Source: Eudoraea adriatica DSM 19308 (GTDB lineage Bacteria; Bacteroidota; Bacteroidia; Flavobacteriales; Flavobacteriaceae). Taken from it: a stretch of 64,000 bases of DNA. Position numbers and translations under genes: made by a program. The stretch spans positions 1 to 64,000 of the forward strand of contig NZ_KB907553.1 in the NCBI RefSeq assembly GCF_000382125.1, in the 5' to 3' direction. Under the pieces are notes generated by a model. The model had not been told where the DNA came from. It worked only from the letters and a program-made list of their open reading frames with translations, and did no database searches. Positions 43,306-52,602 of this stretch are shown here, piece by piece. The stretch's first letter is position 1. Each line of letters begins with the position of its first letter.

Positions 43306-45527
43306 GTAAAAATATTAATGTAGCACTTATTGGCAACCCAAATACAGGAAAGACTTCTGTTTTCAATCAGTTAACCGGTCTGAAGCAAAAGGTCGGGAAT
43401 TACCCCGGAATAACTGTTGAAAAGAAGGAAGGTATCTGTAAGTTACCCAGAGGTGTTAAAGCTCATATTCTGGACCTCCCGGGCACGTATAGCCTAAATA
43501 CAACATCACTGGATGAAAGTGTGGTCGTAGAACTGCTACTTAACAAGAACGATAAGGATTTCCCGGACGTGGCTGTTGTAATCAGTGATGTTGAAAATTT
43601 AAAGAGAAATCTCTTCGTTTTTACCCAAATAAAAGACTTAAAAATCCCGACAATTCTGGTCATCAATATGTCGGACAGGATGCCTAAAAAGGGAATTACT
43701 CTGGATATATCCCTCTTGGAAGAAAAATTAAATACCAAAATAGCTTTAGTCAGCACAAGAAAGGGTACCGGGATAGAGCGAATACGTGAATTAATTGCGG
43801 ACTATAAAAATTTATCTGTAAGACCAAATGTAGACACCACTGTAATAGCACCGGAATACTTTGAGAGGTTGCGGCAGACATTCCCCAATGAAGATCTTTA
43901 CAAATTGTGGCTCGTAATTACGCAGGATGTAAATTTTATGCCTATTGAGAAAAAAGAAGTAAAAGATACCTCCTCATTTGCCACAAAGACCAAGGCAGAA
44001 CTTAAAAGGTTGCAGCAGAAGGAAACCATCCTGCGCTATCAATTTATAAACGGGGTTTTAAAAGAAACGTATAAAGTAGACAGGAATGCTGCAAAAGGAT
44101 TCCGAGCTACCGTAGATAAGGTTCTAACGCATAAGGTATTCGGTTACCTGATTTTCCTGGTTATTTTGTTAACCATTTTTCAGGCTATCTACGACTGGAG
44201 CAGCTATCCAATGGATTTTATTGACGAGCAGTTTGCCGCGGCAAGCAATTGGATAAAGGCTACACTGCCGCCCGGAGTATTTACCAATCTTATAGCCGAA
44301 GGCATCCTGGCAGGAATCGGTGGGATTGTCATATTCATTCCTCAGATTGCCTTCTTGTTTTTATTTATTGCACTCCTTGAGGAGTCCGGATATATGAGCA
44401 GGGTGGTCTTTTTAATGGATCGTATTATGAGACCGTTCGGACTCAGTGGTAAAAGTGTGGTTCCCTTAATTTCAGGAACCGCCTGTGCCATACCGGCGGT
44501 AATGGCAACCCGTAATATTGAAAACTGGAAAGAACGATTAATCACTATTTTAGTAACTCCTTTTGTCACCTGTTCTGCACGACTTCCGGTTTACCTCATC
44601 ATCATAGCCCTTGTTATTCCGGAGGGAAGAATTATAGGGCTGAGTTACCAGGCACTTACACTTACCTTATTGTATTTAATTGGCTTTGGGGCTGCAATTG
44701 GATCTGCAATGATTTTGAACAAAGTCCTGAAAATAAAAAGCAGGTCATTTTTTATGGTGGAAATGCCAAGCTATAAGTTCCCCCTTCTCAAAAATGTTGC
44801 TTATACGGTTGTTGAGAAAACTAAAAGCTTTGTTTATGGTGCCGGTAAAATTATCCTCGCAATTTCCATTGTTTTGTGGTTTTTAGGTTCCAATGGCTAC
44901 TCCTCCAACTTTAAAAATGCCGACAAAATAATTAGTGAAAGAATTGAAACTGAAGGTTTAACCGGGTACAATACTACAAGTATTAAAAATGAATTGAATG
45001 AATATGAAACCTATTTAAAGGATAGTTTAGACCAATTAAATACTGCCACTCTAAAGGATTCTTTAAAACAAAGAGAACTCACTCTTTTTGAGAAAGCCCG
45101 TAAGCAGGAAATTGCCGGTTTTAAACTTGAAAATTCATATATTGGGTATCTTGGCAAAGCGATTGAACCGGCGGTAGCGCCCTTAGGGTACGACTGGAAG
45201 ATCGGGATTGCCGTACTGACTTCCTTTGCGGCACGTGAGGTTTTTGTCGGAACTTTGGCAACTATCTACAGTGTTGGAAATGATGAGGAAGATACCATTA
45301 AACACAGGATGGCCTCTGAAATAAATCCAGTTTCCAAAAAGCCATTATTTAATCTGGCCTCAGGTATTTCGCTACTCCTTTTTTATGCCTTTGCCATGCA
45401 GTGCATGAGTACGCTTGCAATTGTAAAACGTGAGACCAATAGCTGGCGATGGCCCATGGCACAATTGGTAATAATGAGTGTTTTTGCTTATATTGTAGCT
45501 TTAATTGCATATCAGGTTTTGAAATAA
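43302..45527 (+). CDS. feoB: FeoB ferrous-iron transporter
   Basis: A 741-residue inner-membrane Fe(II) transporter. The N-terminal G-domain has G1 GNPNTGKTS (11-19), G3 DLPGTYS (about 58-64) and G4 NMSD (about 126-129). A guanine-dissociation-inhibitor-like linker (about 170-260) precedes a membrane domain with two Gate motifs (FVTCSARLPVY about 424-434, and the second near FAAREVFVGTL). A charged insertion of about 80 residues (about 545-620) lies between the membrane halves. It is translationally coupled to feoA and followed by a FeoB-associated small protein. Confidence 0.95.
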   Translation: MSKNINVALIGNPNTGKTSVFNQLTGLKQKVGNYPGITVEKKEGICKLPRGVKAHILDLPGTYSLNTTSLDESVVVELLLNKNDKDFPDVAVVISDVENLKRNLFVFTQIKDLKIPTILVINMSDRMPKKGITLDISLLEEKLNTKIALVSTRKGTGIERIRELIADYKNLSVRPNVDTTVIAPEYFERLRQTFPNEDLYKLWLVITQDVNFMPIEKKEVKDTSSFATKTKAELKRLQQKETILRYQFINGVLKETYKVDRNAAKGFRATVDKVLTHKVFGYLIFLVILLTIFQAIYDWSSYPMDFIDEQFAAASNWIKATLPPGVFTNLIAEGILAGIGGIVIFIPQIAFLFLFIALLEESGYMSRVVFLMDRIMRPFGLSGKSVVPLISGTACAIPAVMATRNIENWKERLITILVTPFVTCSARLPVYLIIIALVIPEGRIIGLSYQALTLTLLYLIGFGAAIGSAMILNKVLKIKSRSFFMVEMPSYKFPLLKNVAYTVVEKTKSFVYGAGKIILAISIVLWFLGSNGYSSNFKNADKIISERIETEGLTGYNTTSIKNELNEYETYLKDSLDQLNTATLKDSLKQRELTLFEKARKQEIAGFKLENSYIGYLGKAIEPAVAPLGYDWKIGIAVLTSFAAREVFVGTLATIYSVGNDEEDTIKHRMASEINPVSKKPLFNLASGISLLLFYAFAMQCMSTLAIVKRETNSWRWPMAQLVIMSVFAYIVALIAYQVLK

Positions 45528-45528
45528 A

Positions 45529-45678
45529 ATGAGCATACTACAACCCATACTGGTTTATCTGACTTTAGCTATAGCCATCTTCTACTTAGCCAAAAAGTAT
45601 GTGCTTCCCAAGGGTCTGTTTCCTTCCAAAAAAGTTAATAAAAGTGGATGTGAAGAGGGCAATTGCGGATGCCATTGA
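45529..45678 (+). CDS. FeoB-associated Cys-rich membrane protein
   Basis: A 49-residue peptide starting 1 bp after feoB's stop. One membrane helix (about 5-22, QPILVYLTLAIAIFYLAKK) is followed by a basic linker and a Cys-rich tail CEEGNCGCH that could bind Fe(II). Small proteins of this design next to feoB are a known family thought to aid ferrous-iron uptake. It ends 2 bp from the stop of the convergent DUF423 gene. Confidence 0.85.
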   Translation: MSILQPILVYLTLAIAIFYLAKKYVLPKGLFPSKKVNKSGCEEGNCGCH

Positions 45679-45680
45679 GT

Positions 45681-46073
45681 TTATACCATATTGGCAATAA
45701 AAGAATAGAACAGCAGCCCCCATCCTATTATCAAAAGCAAGCCCCCTATAGGAGTAATCGGCCCCAGAAATTTTAAGGATTTTCCTTTGGGAGACCCAAT
45801 GGAAAGGCCATAAATGCTAAAAGAAAACAGAAAAGTACCCAATATAATACAGTAGGCAATACTTTTCTCCATAGCCGTCGTAAAACCCAGGTTAAATCCC
45901 AATATCAACAATAAAATAGCGTGGTACATCTGATACTTTACACCCGTATCAAAGCTTTTTAGCTGCGCCTCCGACAACGAATTCTTTAACCTATGGGCAC
46001 CAAATGCACCAAATAAGACGGCAAGCAACCCATATAATGCGCCAAGTAATTGAACAAGCAGTATAGTCTCCAT
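45681..46073 (-). CDS. DUF423 membrane protein
   Basis: A 130-residue inner-membrane protein with four predicted helices and the DUF423 signature LFGAFGAHRLKNSL near the N-terminus, then FDTGVKYQMYHAILLLILG and FSIYGLSIG. ATG at 46073 is preferred; the longer frame starts with a TTG. Function unknown in the family. Convergent with the feo operon. Confidence 0.88.
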   Translation of the reverse strand: METILLVQLLGALYGLLAVLFGAFGAHRLKNSLSEAQLKSFDTGVKYQMYHAILLLILGFNLGFTTAMEKSIAYCIILGTFLFSFSIYGLSIGSPKGKSLKFLGPITPIGGLLLIIGWGLLFYSFIANMV

Positions 46074-46125
46074 AATATTTTTAAATATACGGATAGCGAG
46101 CGAATACCTCAACTTATAACAAAAA

Positions 46126-46152
46126 AACCCATCAGAATAATTCTGATGGGTT
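46126..46152 (-). terminator. Intrinsic terminator of the SDR gene
   Basis: Perfect 13-bp arms (AACCCATCAGAAT and its complement) around one base, with T-run in minus-strand reading, 20 bp after the SDR stop codon. Confidence 0.9.
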
Positions 46153-46171
46153 AGTTTTTTAAGTATGAACG

Positions 46172-46921
46172 CTAGATCTGGCTCATACCTCCATCAACTG
46201 CCAACTCTATTCCATTTACATAGCTGGCATCATTGGAAGCCAGGAATAATGCAGCATTGGCTATTTCCTGAGATTCGCCAAAACGCTTTAAAGGATTTGA
46301 AGCGGCAAACCCCTGTCCCATCCGGGAAACAGCTTCCTCGGGCATACCCATTTTATTATAAATTGGCGTAGCAATGGGTCCGGGAGCTATAGAGTTTACC
46401 CGTATATGACGAGGCGCTAATTCTGTAGTTAATACCCTTGCGTATGCCCTCAGTGCTCCTTTGGTTGCACTATAGACCGCTGCGCCTTCAAAACCTTTTA
46501 AGTGAACTATGGAGGTATTAAAGATTATAGCGCCTCCATCATTCAAATTAGGAATGGCATTTTTTACAAGAAATGCCGGACCTTTAATGTTAATATCAAA
46601 TTGTGAATCAAAATGTGATTCATCAATTGAATCGGCCGGTGTAAAATAAGCCACCCCTGCATTTACAAAAAGCACATCAATATTTCCATAAGCATTGACC
46701 GCTTCCTCGATCAGCCTTTTATTGTCTTCCAATTTAGATTGATCGGCTAAAACCGCCTTGAAGTCACCCGTTAAAGATTCCGAAACCTCATTTAAGGCTT
46801 CCTGTCTTCTTCCCGAAAATACTACTTTGGCACCTTCCTCCAAAAAACGTTTTACTGTTTCCAAACCTATTCCGGAATTTCCACCGGATATTACTACTAC
46901 TTTGTCTTTAAATTTATTCAT
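46172..46921 (-). CDS. SDR-family oxidoreductase
   Basis: A 249-residue classical short-chain dehydrogenase/reductase. The NAD(P)-binding motif is GGNSGIG (14-20), the NAG motif is FVNAGVAYF (about 86-94), the catalytic Ser lies in NTSIVHLKG, and Tyr/Lys in YSATKGALRAY. The closing GIELAVDGGMSQI is typical. The Arg in FSGRRQ after strand 2 suggests NADPH preference. Substrate unknown. It is co-directional with, and 49 bp behind, a TetR regulator, with a palindromic operator in the gap, so it is probably the regulator's target. Confidence 0.92.
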   Translation of the reverse strand: MNKFKDKVVVISGGNSGIGLETVKRFLEEGAKVVFSGRRQEALNEVSESLTGDFKAVLADQSKLEDNKRLIEEAVNAYGNIDVLFVNAGVAYFTPADSIDESHFDSQFDINIKGPAFLVKNAIPNLNDGGAIIFNTSIVHLKGFEGAAVYSATKGALRAYARVLTTELAPRHIRVNSIAPGPIATPIYNKMGMPEEAVSRMGQGFAASNPLKRFGESQEIANAALFLASNDASYVNGIELAVDGGMSQI

Positions 46922-46937
46922 GATTTAATGTTTATTC

Positions 46938-46953
46938 TGGAATGTTCATTCCA
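46938..46953. promoter_or_regulatory. TetR operator 2 (before SDR gene)
   Basis: Perfect 16-bp palindrome TGGAAT-GTTC-ATTCCA, 16 bp upstream of the SDR start. It fits the same consensus TGRAAY-N4-RTTYCA as the site before tetR. Confidence 0.7.
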
Positions 46954-46970
46954 ATTATGATTAAAAAAAT

Positions 46971-47552
46971 TTATGAAATTACTTTAAGTGTATTATTAAT
47001 TATTCTTTGTAAAACTGTTCTGTCTTTTATCAAAATACCTGTCATTCTAAACCCCTGAAAGGCATTGAAAATATAATACGCATATGTTTTGCTATCTTCC
47101 TTAGTATTGATGATGCCTTGCTCCTGCCCTTCTTTAATTAGCCCGCTAAAAACATTCAGTGTGTTTTCCTGGTTAGCCAAAAGCCATTTCCTTATATCCC
47201 CTTCCCGGTTTCCCAGTTCAGATTTACAGTTCATGGCATAACACCCCCTGTCGCCTCCTTCACTTAGTATTTCAGGTAAAAAAGATTCAAATACCAGGCG
47301 GATAGCCCCTAGAGGATTCTTTGCATTTAATAGGGCTTTATGAAATAAACCTCCACTCTCTTTTTGATAAAACTCCAAGGTAGTCTTGTACAATTCATGT
47401 TTGGAGCCAAAGGAATTATAAATGCTGGACCTGTTAAGACCTGTTGCGTCTACCAGATCCTGCATTGAGGTTCCATTATAGCCCTTTTCCCAAAACACAT
47501 TCATGGCCTGTCGTACTGCATGCTCCCTGTTAAATTCTTCCGAACGCGGCAT
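46971..47552 (-). CDS. TetR/AcrR-family repressor
   Basis: A 193-residue transcriptional repressor. The N-terminal helix-turn-helix is clear (AVRQAMNVFWEKGYNGTSMQ, then DLVDATGLNRSSIYNSFGSKHELY). The C-terminal ligand domain has two Cys in CYAMNCKSELGNREGD, reminiscent of NemR/AcuR-type electrophile sensors. It probably represses itself and the downstream SDR gene: matching palindromes lie before both. The inducer is unknown; reactive aldehydes or quinones would fit the Cys residues and the reductase. Confidence 0.9.
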   Translation of the reverse strand: MPRSEEFNREHAVRQAMNVFWEKGYNGTSMQDLVDATGLNRSSIYNSFGSKHELYKTTLEFYQKESGGLFHKALLNAKNPLGAIRLVFESFLPEILSEGGDRGCYAMNCKSELGNREGDIRKWLLANQENTLNVFSGLIKEGQEQGIINTKEDSKTYAYYIFNAFQGFRMTGILIKDRTVLQRIINNTLKVIS

Positions 47553-47579
47553 TTCCCTTTAATTTTTAACAAATATATC

Positions 47580-47595
47580 TGAAACATTCGTTTCA
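47580..47595. promoter_or_regulatory. TetR operator 1 (before tetR gene)
   Basis: Perfect 16-bp palindrome TGAAAC-ATTC-GTTTCA, 27 bp upstream of the tetR start. It shares consensus with the site at 46938-46953, which supports autoregulation. Confidence 0.7.
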
Positions 47596-47750
47596 AAAAA
47601 GAAATTAACATAATTTTAAATTTACTTGTAGTAAAACTGAGCTGATTTTTGAATTCCTCTTGCGGGTCCAGTCACTTTAGACCTAGGGGTTTGTACATCG
47701 GAATTTAATTGTAGTAAAATGGAATGATAGGTGCTGAGCTGCAATTCTGT

Positions 47751-48158
47751 TTAAAGGGAAACCCGGATTTCCTTGTCCCCTTCAACTTTAAAAGCGCATT
47801 CATGATATTTGGGTGGGCCAAATGTTTTCATCTTACCAATGGAAAAACAAATGGGTTCTTTTGGAATTCCTATCCAGTTGGTATCTAATTCATCATCCCC
47901 GTTTTCATCATGAAAAATTGCAAGTGCATACTCCCCGTCAGGTAAATCATCAATTATTACCCATGTGCTGCCTAATTGCGCTTTACTGCTGCCTCCGGAA
48001 AACATTTTATCCGAATCCAGGAAACTATCAGAACTGTCGTAAACTGCAACAAGCACACTCCCCTTATCGCTTTTGACACCTGTAACGTCTACAGAAAGTT
48101 TATTTTGGGAAAACACCATTAAAGGCAGAAGCAGAAGATTCAGGAATAGAAATTTCAT
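47751..48158 (-). CDS. DUF2141 secreted protein
   Basis: A 135-residue exported protein with signal peptide ending VFSQ (about 18). The DUF2141 pattern is clear: GSVLVAVYDSSDSFLD, then LPDGEYALAIFHDENGDDELDTNWIGIPKEP, a conserved beta-sandwich with acidic loop, then FGPPKYHECAFKV. Biochemical function unknown. It is last in an apparent minus-strand operon with the S9 peptidase and a small membrane protein (gaps of 18 and 38 bp). Confidence 0.88.
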   Translation of the reverse strand: MKFLFLNLLLLPLMVFSQNKLSVDVTGVKSDKGSVLVAVYDSSDSFLDSDKMFSGGSSKAQLGSTWVIIDDLPDGEYALAIFHDENGDDELDTNWIGIPKEPICFSIGKMKTFGPPKYHECAFKVEGDKEIRVSL

Positions 48159-48196
48159 TTGTATAAACTATAGGTTTTGAAGTAGGTAACTCCTTT

Positions 48197-48637
48197 TTAC
48201 TGATTTAATTGTGTTTGTTGTGTAGCTATTTTTTCTTCGAGGTAAAGATATAACTCTTTTGTTTTAAGAGAATCAGATAAATTGATAAAAAGTAAAAGCG
48301 AATCATTGTAGGTTAATCTGATCTTCTGATCTTCCAGGTTGTCTACATAAATATAAACCGGTTTTTCTTCGTTCAGGGAATCTTTAAAAATCCCTTTTTC
48401 TTTCTCCCAGGCCGAAAATCCATTTTTGCGATCCAAAGAAGGAATTTTAGGTACCATAGATATTTCATTCAGTGCATTGAATGGCAACTCCTTAAAATAG
48501 ATCCCGGATAAAATCTGTATCCTATCGGTCTTTTTCCAAATCCAATTTTTATAATGTGCCAAAAAACTCAGAAGACTCACAATCACTGTCATTATAATGA
48601 GTACGTTCCAAAACCAATGTCTTTTCTTCCCTTTCAT
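48197..48637 (-). CDS. Small single-pass membrane protein, unknown
   Basis: A 146-residue protein with one N-terminal helix (about 9-27, FWNVLIIMTVIVSLLSFLA) and a periplasmic domain (RIQILSGIYFKELPFNALNE, KPVYIYVDNLEDQKIRLTYN). It ends in a charged helix. No family recognised. It lies 18 bp after the S9 peptidase gene and 38 bp before the DUF2141 gene, so probably in the same transcript. Confidence 0.7.
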   Translation of the reverse strand: MKGKKRHWFWNVLIIMTVIVSLLSFLAHYKNWIWKKTDRIQILSGIYFKELPFNALNEISMVPKIPSLDRKNGFSAWEKEKGIFKDSLNEEKPVYIYVDNLEDQKIRLTYNDSLLLFINLSDSLKTKELYLYLEEKIATQQTQLNQ

Positions 48638-48655
48638 TGCTCAGTCATTTTCACT

Positions 48656-50686
48656 CTATTTACGATATTTCTCAAACCAGGCCAGGGTATGGGCAATTTT
48701 TGTAATTAAATTACTTGGTCTGTTTGCAATGCCATGACTTGCCCCTGGGATTTCGACCAGTACTGTTTCAATTTTCCTCAATTTTAAGGCATGATAAAGC
48801 TGTTTAGCCTCACTCGGAGGTGTTCTTAAATCTTCCATCCCTACCATAACCATTGTTGGGGTTTCTATATTACCAACGAGAGACAAAGGAGAAAATTTCC
48901 AATAGCCTTCAAAATTTTCCCAGGGCTGACCCGGATATCGGGAATTGGCATAGCCAAAGTAATTATCTGCTACAAGCGTTTTGCTTATCCAGTTCATCAC
49001 CGGTTTTGCAACTACAGCAGCTTTAAATCTGTTGTTTTTACCAATTATCCATGCTGTCATAATACCCCCGGCACTTCCTCCTGTAACATAAAGTTCATCT
49101 TCATGGGCAATTCCTGTTTTTATACAATGATCAACGCCGTCCATAACATCATTATAATCGTCACCGGGATAATTGTTATATAAAAGGTTCCCAAACTCTT
49201 CCCCATAACTTGTACTCCCTCTTGCGTTGGGATAAAAAACTACATACCCTGCTGCTGCATATAGTTGCATTTCAGCAGAAAACCTGTCGCCATAGTTAAG
49301 AACCGGCCCTCCGTGATTTTCTACCAAAAATGGATACTTTTTATTCTTGTCATAATCTGGCGGGTAAACTACCCAGCCCTGAAGGTCCCTTTGGTCTACG
49401 GACGATTTGTACCAGATTTCCTGTACCTTACCCAAAGTCCTGTAATCAAATAATGCCTTGTTAAGAGCGGTAATCTTAGTTGTTTTTTCAGTCTTAGAGC
49501 TCATTACAGCAAGTTCTGCCGGGTAATCCGGCCTGCTTTGTGTATAAGCGACTATCCCATTCCGGGAAACACTAAAGGATCCCCCGGCATAGGGCCGCCC
49601 AACAGAAGTACCTCCCAGGTCATCGGCCAGCTTCGAAATTTTCCCGTCCAGGGAAATATATCCAACTTTGGAGTTTCCTTTATCATCATATGAAATATAG
49701 AGTCCGGCATTATTTACGTCCCAAATCATTCGGGAAATACTCCGGTCAAGGTCCTTAGACAAAATCCTGGCCCCTGTTCCGTCTGAATTCATTATATGTA
49801 GTTGATCTATCTGATACGTTTGTACTTTATCCTGATATCCCAAATAAGCGATATACCTGCCATTTGGTGAAACTGCAGGATTGGTATCTGGGCCCTTTAC
49901 TGAAGTCAGAGCTTCTATGCGCCCTGTTGCCACTTCTACCTGGTAGATTTCACTATTACGAAAATCATATTCCCAGTTCTCCGTTCTGTTTCCCGAGAAA
50001 ATAATTCTCTCCCCGTTTGCTGACCATGAAAGTTGTCCCCTGTGGTGGTAATCGCCCGAAGTGATTTGCCGTATTGCCCCTCCCTCTGACGGGATTACAA
50101 ATATGTGATTGAAGCCCGGCTTAATATAACCACGACCATCCGCTTCATGATATAGACGATCTGTAATCCTGGGTTTCTCCGCCCATTTTGCCCCTTCAGG
50201 TTTTTTCGGGATTTCAGCAATTACAGGCGGTTCTTTTTTAACATTCATAGAAAATGCCAATTGGTCTCCTTTGGGTGACCAGGTTAAGGAACCGGGACTA
50301 AATGGAAGCTGGCTGATTTTTGCCAGTTTGCCGCTGCCCAGCCAATACATATAAATCTCAGAACCTTCTGTTGTTGTGCTTATAAATGCAATTCTATCTC
50401 CGACTGGAGACCATTGGGGACTCTGTTCACTCGCCTCCCTGGACGTAAGCTTTTGGTGCCCCGTGCCATCAGAATTAATTATCCAAAGATTTCCATCGGC
50501 TTTGTCCTTCATAATGTCAAAACCCATTCGCCTATAAACTATCCGGGAACCATCTGGTGCTATTTGTGGTTCCGAGACATATTCCAGATTAAATACATCC
50601 AAATAACTAAACTTTTGTTTTTGTGAATAGCCCTGATATCCTATTAAGAATAAAATAAGTGCGTAAAATAATTTTCTGTGAATCAT
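48656..50686 (-). CDS. Secreted S9 (prolyl oligopeptidase) family peptidase
   Basis: A 676-residue exported serine peptidase. The signal peptide ends YQGYSQ (about 21). The N-terminal beta-propeller (about 25-410) contains TolB/WD40-like repeats (PQWSPVGDRIAFISTT, LSWSANGERIIFSGN, PAVSPNGRYIAYLGY). The C-terminal alpha/beta hydrolase domain has nucleophile Ser in VTGGSAGGIMTAW, Asp in VGMEDLRTPP and His in PGASHGIANRP. It probably trims oligopeptides, dipeptidyl- or acylaminoacyl-type, in the periplasm. First gene of a three-gene operon. Confidence 0.92.
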   Translation of the reverse strand: MIHRKLFYALILFLIGYQGYSQKQKFSYLDVFNLEYVSEPQIAPDGSRIVYRRMGFDIMKDKADGNLWIINSDGTGHQKLTSREASEQSPQWSPVGDRIAFISTTTEGSEIYMYWLGSGKLAKISQLPFSPGSLTWSPKGDQLAFSMNVKKEPPVIAEIPKKPEGAKWAEKPRITDRLYHEADGRGYIKPGFNHIFVIPSEGGAIRQITSGDYHHRGQLSWSANGERIIFSGNRTENWEYDFRNSEIYQVEVATGRIEALTSVKGPDTNPAVSPNGRYIAYLGYQDKVQTYQIDQLHIMNSDGTGARILSKDLDRSISRMIWDVNNAGLYISYDDKGNSKVGYISLDGKISKLADDLGGTSVGRPYAGGSFSVSRNGIVAYTQSRPDYPAELAVMSSKTEKTTKITALNKALFDYRTLGKVQEIWYKSSVDQRDLQGWVVYPPDYDKNKKYPFLVENHGGPVLNYGDRFSAEMQLYAAAGYVVFYPNARGSTSYGEEFGNLLYNNYPGDDYNDVMDGVDHCIKTGIAHEDELYVTGGSAGGIMTAWIIGKNNRFKAAVVAKPVMNWISKTLVADNYFGYANSRYPGQPWENFEGYWKFSPLSLVGNIETPTMVMVGMEDLRTPPSEAKQLYHALKLRKIETVLVEIPGASHGIANRPSNLITKIAHTLAWFEKYRK

Positions 50687-50905
50687 TATGGATAATTTGT
50701 AATTGACTTAAAAATCAAATGTTACTAATACGCGGAGCAAAATAAATGCCTCGCGCTGTTTTAGAATTCAACTGCAGGAAAAACACAGCCGGGTGTCATA
50801 AAAATGTAGGTCAAAATTAGTATCTTTATAGTTACGACCAAATTTTAGGAACAATCAATAATTCATATTTTTATATTGATCCTATTACCTATATACAAAA
50901 GCTAA

Positions 50906-51751
50906 ATGTTTTTACCTGAAGATCTTCTAAAAGCTAAAAAGAGAAAAGACCTGATTGCCATTGCCAATGAAAAGGAAATGGACATTTCCAGGGTACTTAA
51001 CAGACTCCGATATGAAGAAGAACTTAAACTTTTGCAGATAGAACTGGTAAACTTGCAGCGTTGGGTAATTAAAAAAAAACTGAGGGTAGCTATAATTTTT
51101 GAAGGCAGGGATGCGGCAGGCAAAGGTGGAGCTATAAAACGTTTTACGGAACACCTGAACCCAAGATCAATGCGGGTTGTTGCACTTTCTAAACCTACTG
51201 ACGTGGAAACAGGTCAATGGTATTTCAGGAGATATATAAAAGAACTGCCAAATCCGGGAGAAATTGTTTTTTTTGACAGAAGCTGGTACAACCGGGCTGT
51301 GGTTGAACCTGTGATGGGCTTTTGTAATAAAAATGATTATAAACAATTTATGGTTCAGGTTCCGGGGTTTGAACATATGCTCTACGAAGATGGGGTTCAA
51401 CTTATAAAGTTTTGGTTTTCCATTTCTAAAAAAGAACAAAAAAAGCGAATAGAAAGCCGGTTATTAAATCCGTTGAAAAAATGGAAATTCAGCCCGGTAG
51501 ATAAAAAGGGGCAGGCCTTATGGGATAAATACAGCTTTTATAAAGAACAGATGTTTTCCAAAACGCACACCACCTTTAGCCCCTGGATAATTGTTAAGGC
51601 CAATAGTAAAAAAACTGCCCGCCTGGAGAGTATTCGCTATGTGCTTTCCAGGTTTGATTATACGAAAAAAACAAAGCATAAAACAAGCATATTACCTGAT
51701 CCCAATATCGTTCTGAGATATTACAGGCATATTGAACAAATTGATATATAA
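50906..51751 (+). CDS. ppk2: Polyphosphate kinase 2 (PPK2), copy 1
   Basis: A 281-residue PPK2-family kinase that transfers phosphate between polyphosphate and nucleotides. Walker A is GRDAAGKGG (67-75), Walker B is FFDRSWYNRAVVEP (about 115-128), and the lid carries basic residues (SKKEQKKRIESR). The single-domain length fits class I. The paralogue starts 3 bp after this stop, so both are co-transcribed. This copy has a distinct basic C-terminus (DYTKKTKHKTS). Confidence 0.92.
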   Translation: MFLPEDLLKAKKRKDLIAIANEKEMDISRVLNRLRYEEELKLLQIELVNLQRWVIKKKLRVAIIFEGRDAAGKGGAIKRFTEHLNPRSMRVVALSKPTDVETGQWYFRRYIKELPNPGEIVFFDRSWYNRAVVEPVMGFCNKNDYKQFMVQVPGFEHMLYEDGVQLIKFWFSISKKEQKKRIESRLLNPLKKWKFSPVDKKGQALWDKYSFYKEQMFSKTHTTFSPWIIVKANSKKTARLESIRYVLSRFDYTKKTKHKTSILPDPNIVLRYYRHIEQIDI

Positions 51752-51754
51752 AAG

Positions 51755-52564
51755 ATGACTACCGGGGATACAAAACAGATGCAGCTCAGTGAAGAGGATA
51801 TTTCTTTGCTAAACACTCCATTAGGATTAAAAAGTCTGTTGTCTGATAAAAAGACTAACATTGAGAAGGCCTTGCGCTCATCAAGGCATGAATTGAAAAT
51901 AAAAGAGCTTCAAACAGAGCTGATAAAACTGCAAAATTGGGTCATAGCTAAGAACAAGAAAATAGTTGTGATTTTTGAAGGGCGCGATGCAGCAGGAAAA
52001 GGAGGGGCTATACGAAGAATCACTGCCTATATAAATCCCAGACAGTACAGGATTGTTGCCCTGCCGAAACCAACGATTGAAGAAAGCGGGCAATGGTATT
52101 TTCAACGTTATGTTAATAAGCTTCCAAAACCGGGTGAAATGGTCTTTTTCGACCGAAGTTGGTATAACCGGGCTGTTGTTGAACCCGTTAACGGCTTTTG
52201 TACAAAACAACAATATCAGAATTTTATGAAACAGGTAAATGGTTTTGAGCGAATGATCATGGATTCTGACACCTATTTAATAAAATTCTATTTTTCAATT
52301 ACCAAAGAAGAACAGGCAAACAGGTTTAAGGAAATTAAATCCAATCCCTTAAAAAAGTGGAAAATGACCGCTGTTGACCGCAAAGCACAGGAACTGTGGG
52401 ACGAATATACCGCCTTTAAGCTAAAAATGTTTGAGCACACAGATTTGAAAAATTCTCCATGGGTAATTATTGATGCCGACAAAAAAACGGATGCACGAAT
52501 CGAAGCATTGAGTTATTTAATTGATACTATCCCCTATGAAATTGTTGAAGAGGAAGAAGTTTAA
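51755..52564 (+). CDS. ppk2: Polyphosphate kinase 2 (PPK2), copy 2
   Basis: A 269-residue paralogue of the preceding gene, sharing most conserved blocks. Walker A is GRDAAGKGG (76-84), then YRIVALPKPTIEESGQWYFQ and FFDRSWYNRAVVEP. The N-terminus and lid differ and the tail is acidic (EIVEEEEV), which may mean a different nucleotide preference. It lies 38 bp ahead of the small His-rich gene that starts the metal-efflux genes. Confidence 0.92.
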   Translation: MTTGDTKQMQLSEEDISLLNTPLGLKSLLSDKKTNIEKALRSSRHELKIKELQTELIKLQNWVIAKNKKIVVIFEGRDAAGKGGAIRRITAYINPRQYRIVALPKPTIEESGQWYFQRYVNKLPKPGEMVFFDRSWYNRAVVEPVNGFCTKQQYQNFMKQVNGFERMIMDSDTYLIKFYFSITKEEQANRFKEIKSNPLKKWKMTAVDRKAQELWDEYTAFKLKMFEHTDLKNSPWVIIDADKKTDARIEALSYLIDTIPYEIVEEEEV

Positions 52565-52602
52565 TTAGAATTTTCCAGATTATCGTATATTTACTAAGGA
52601 TT

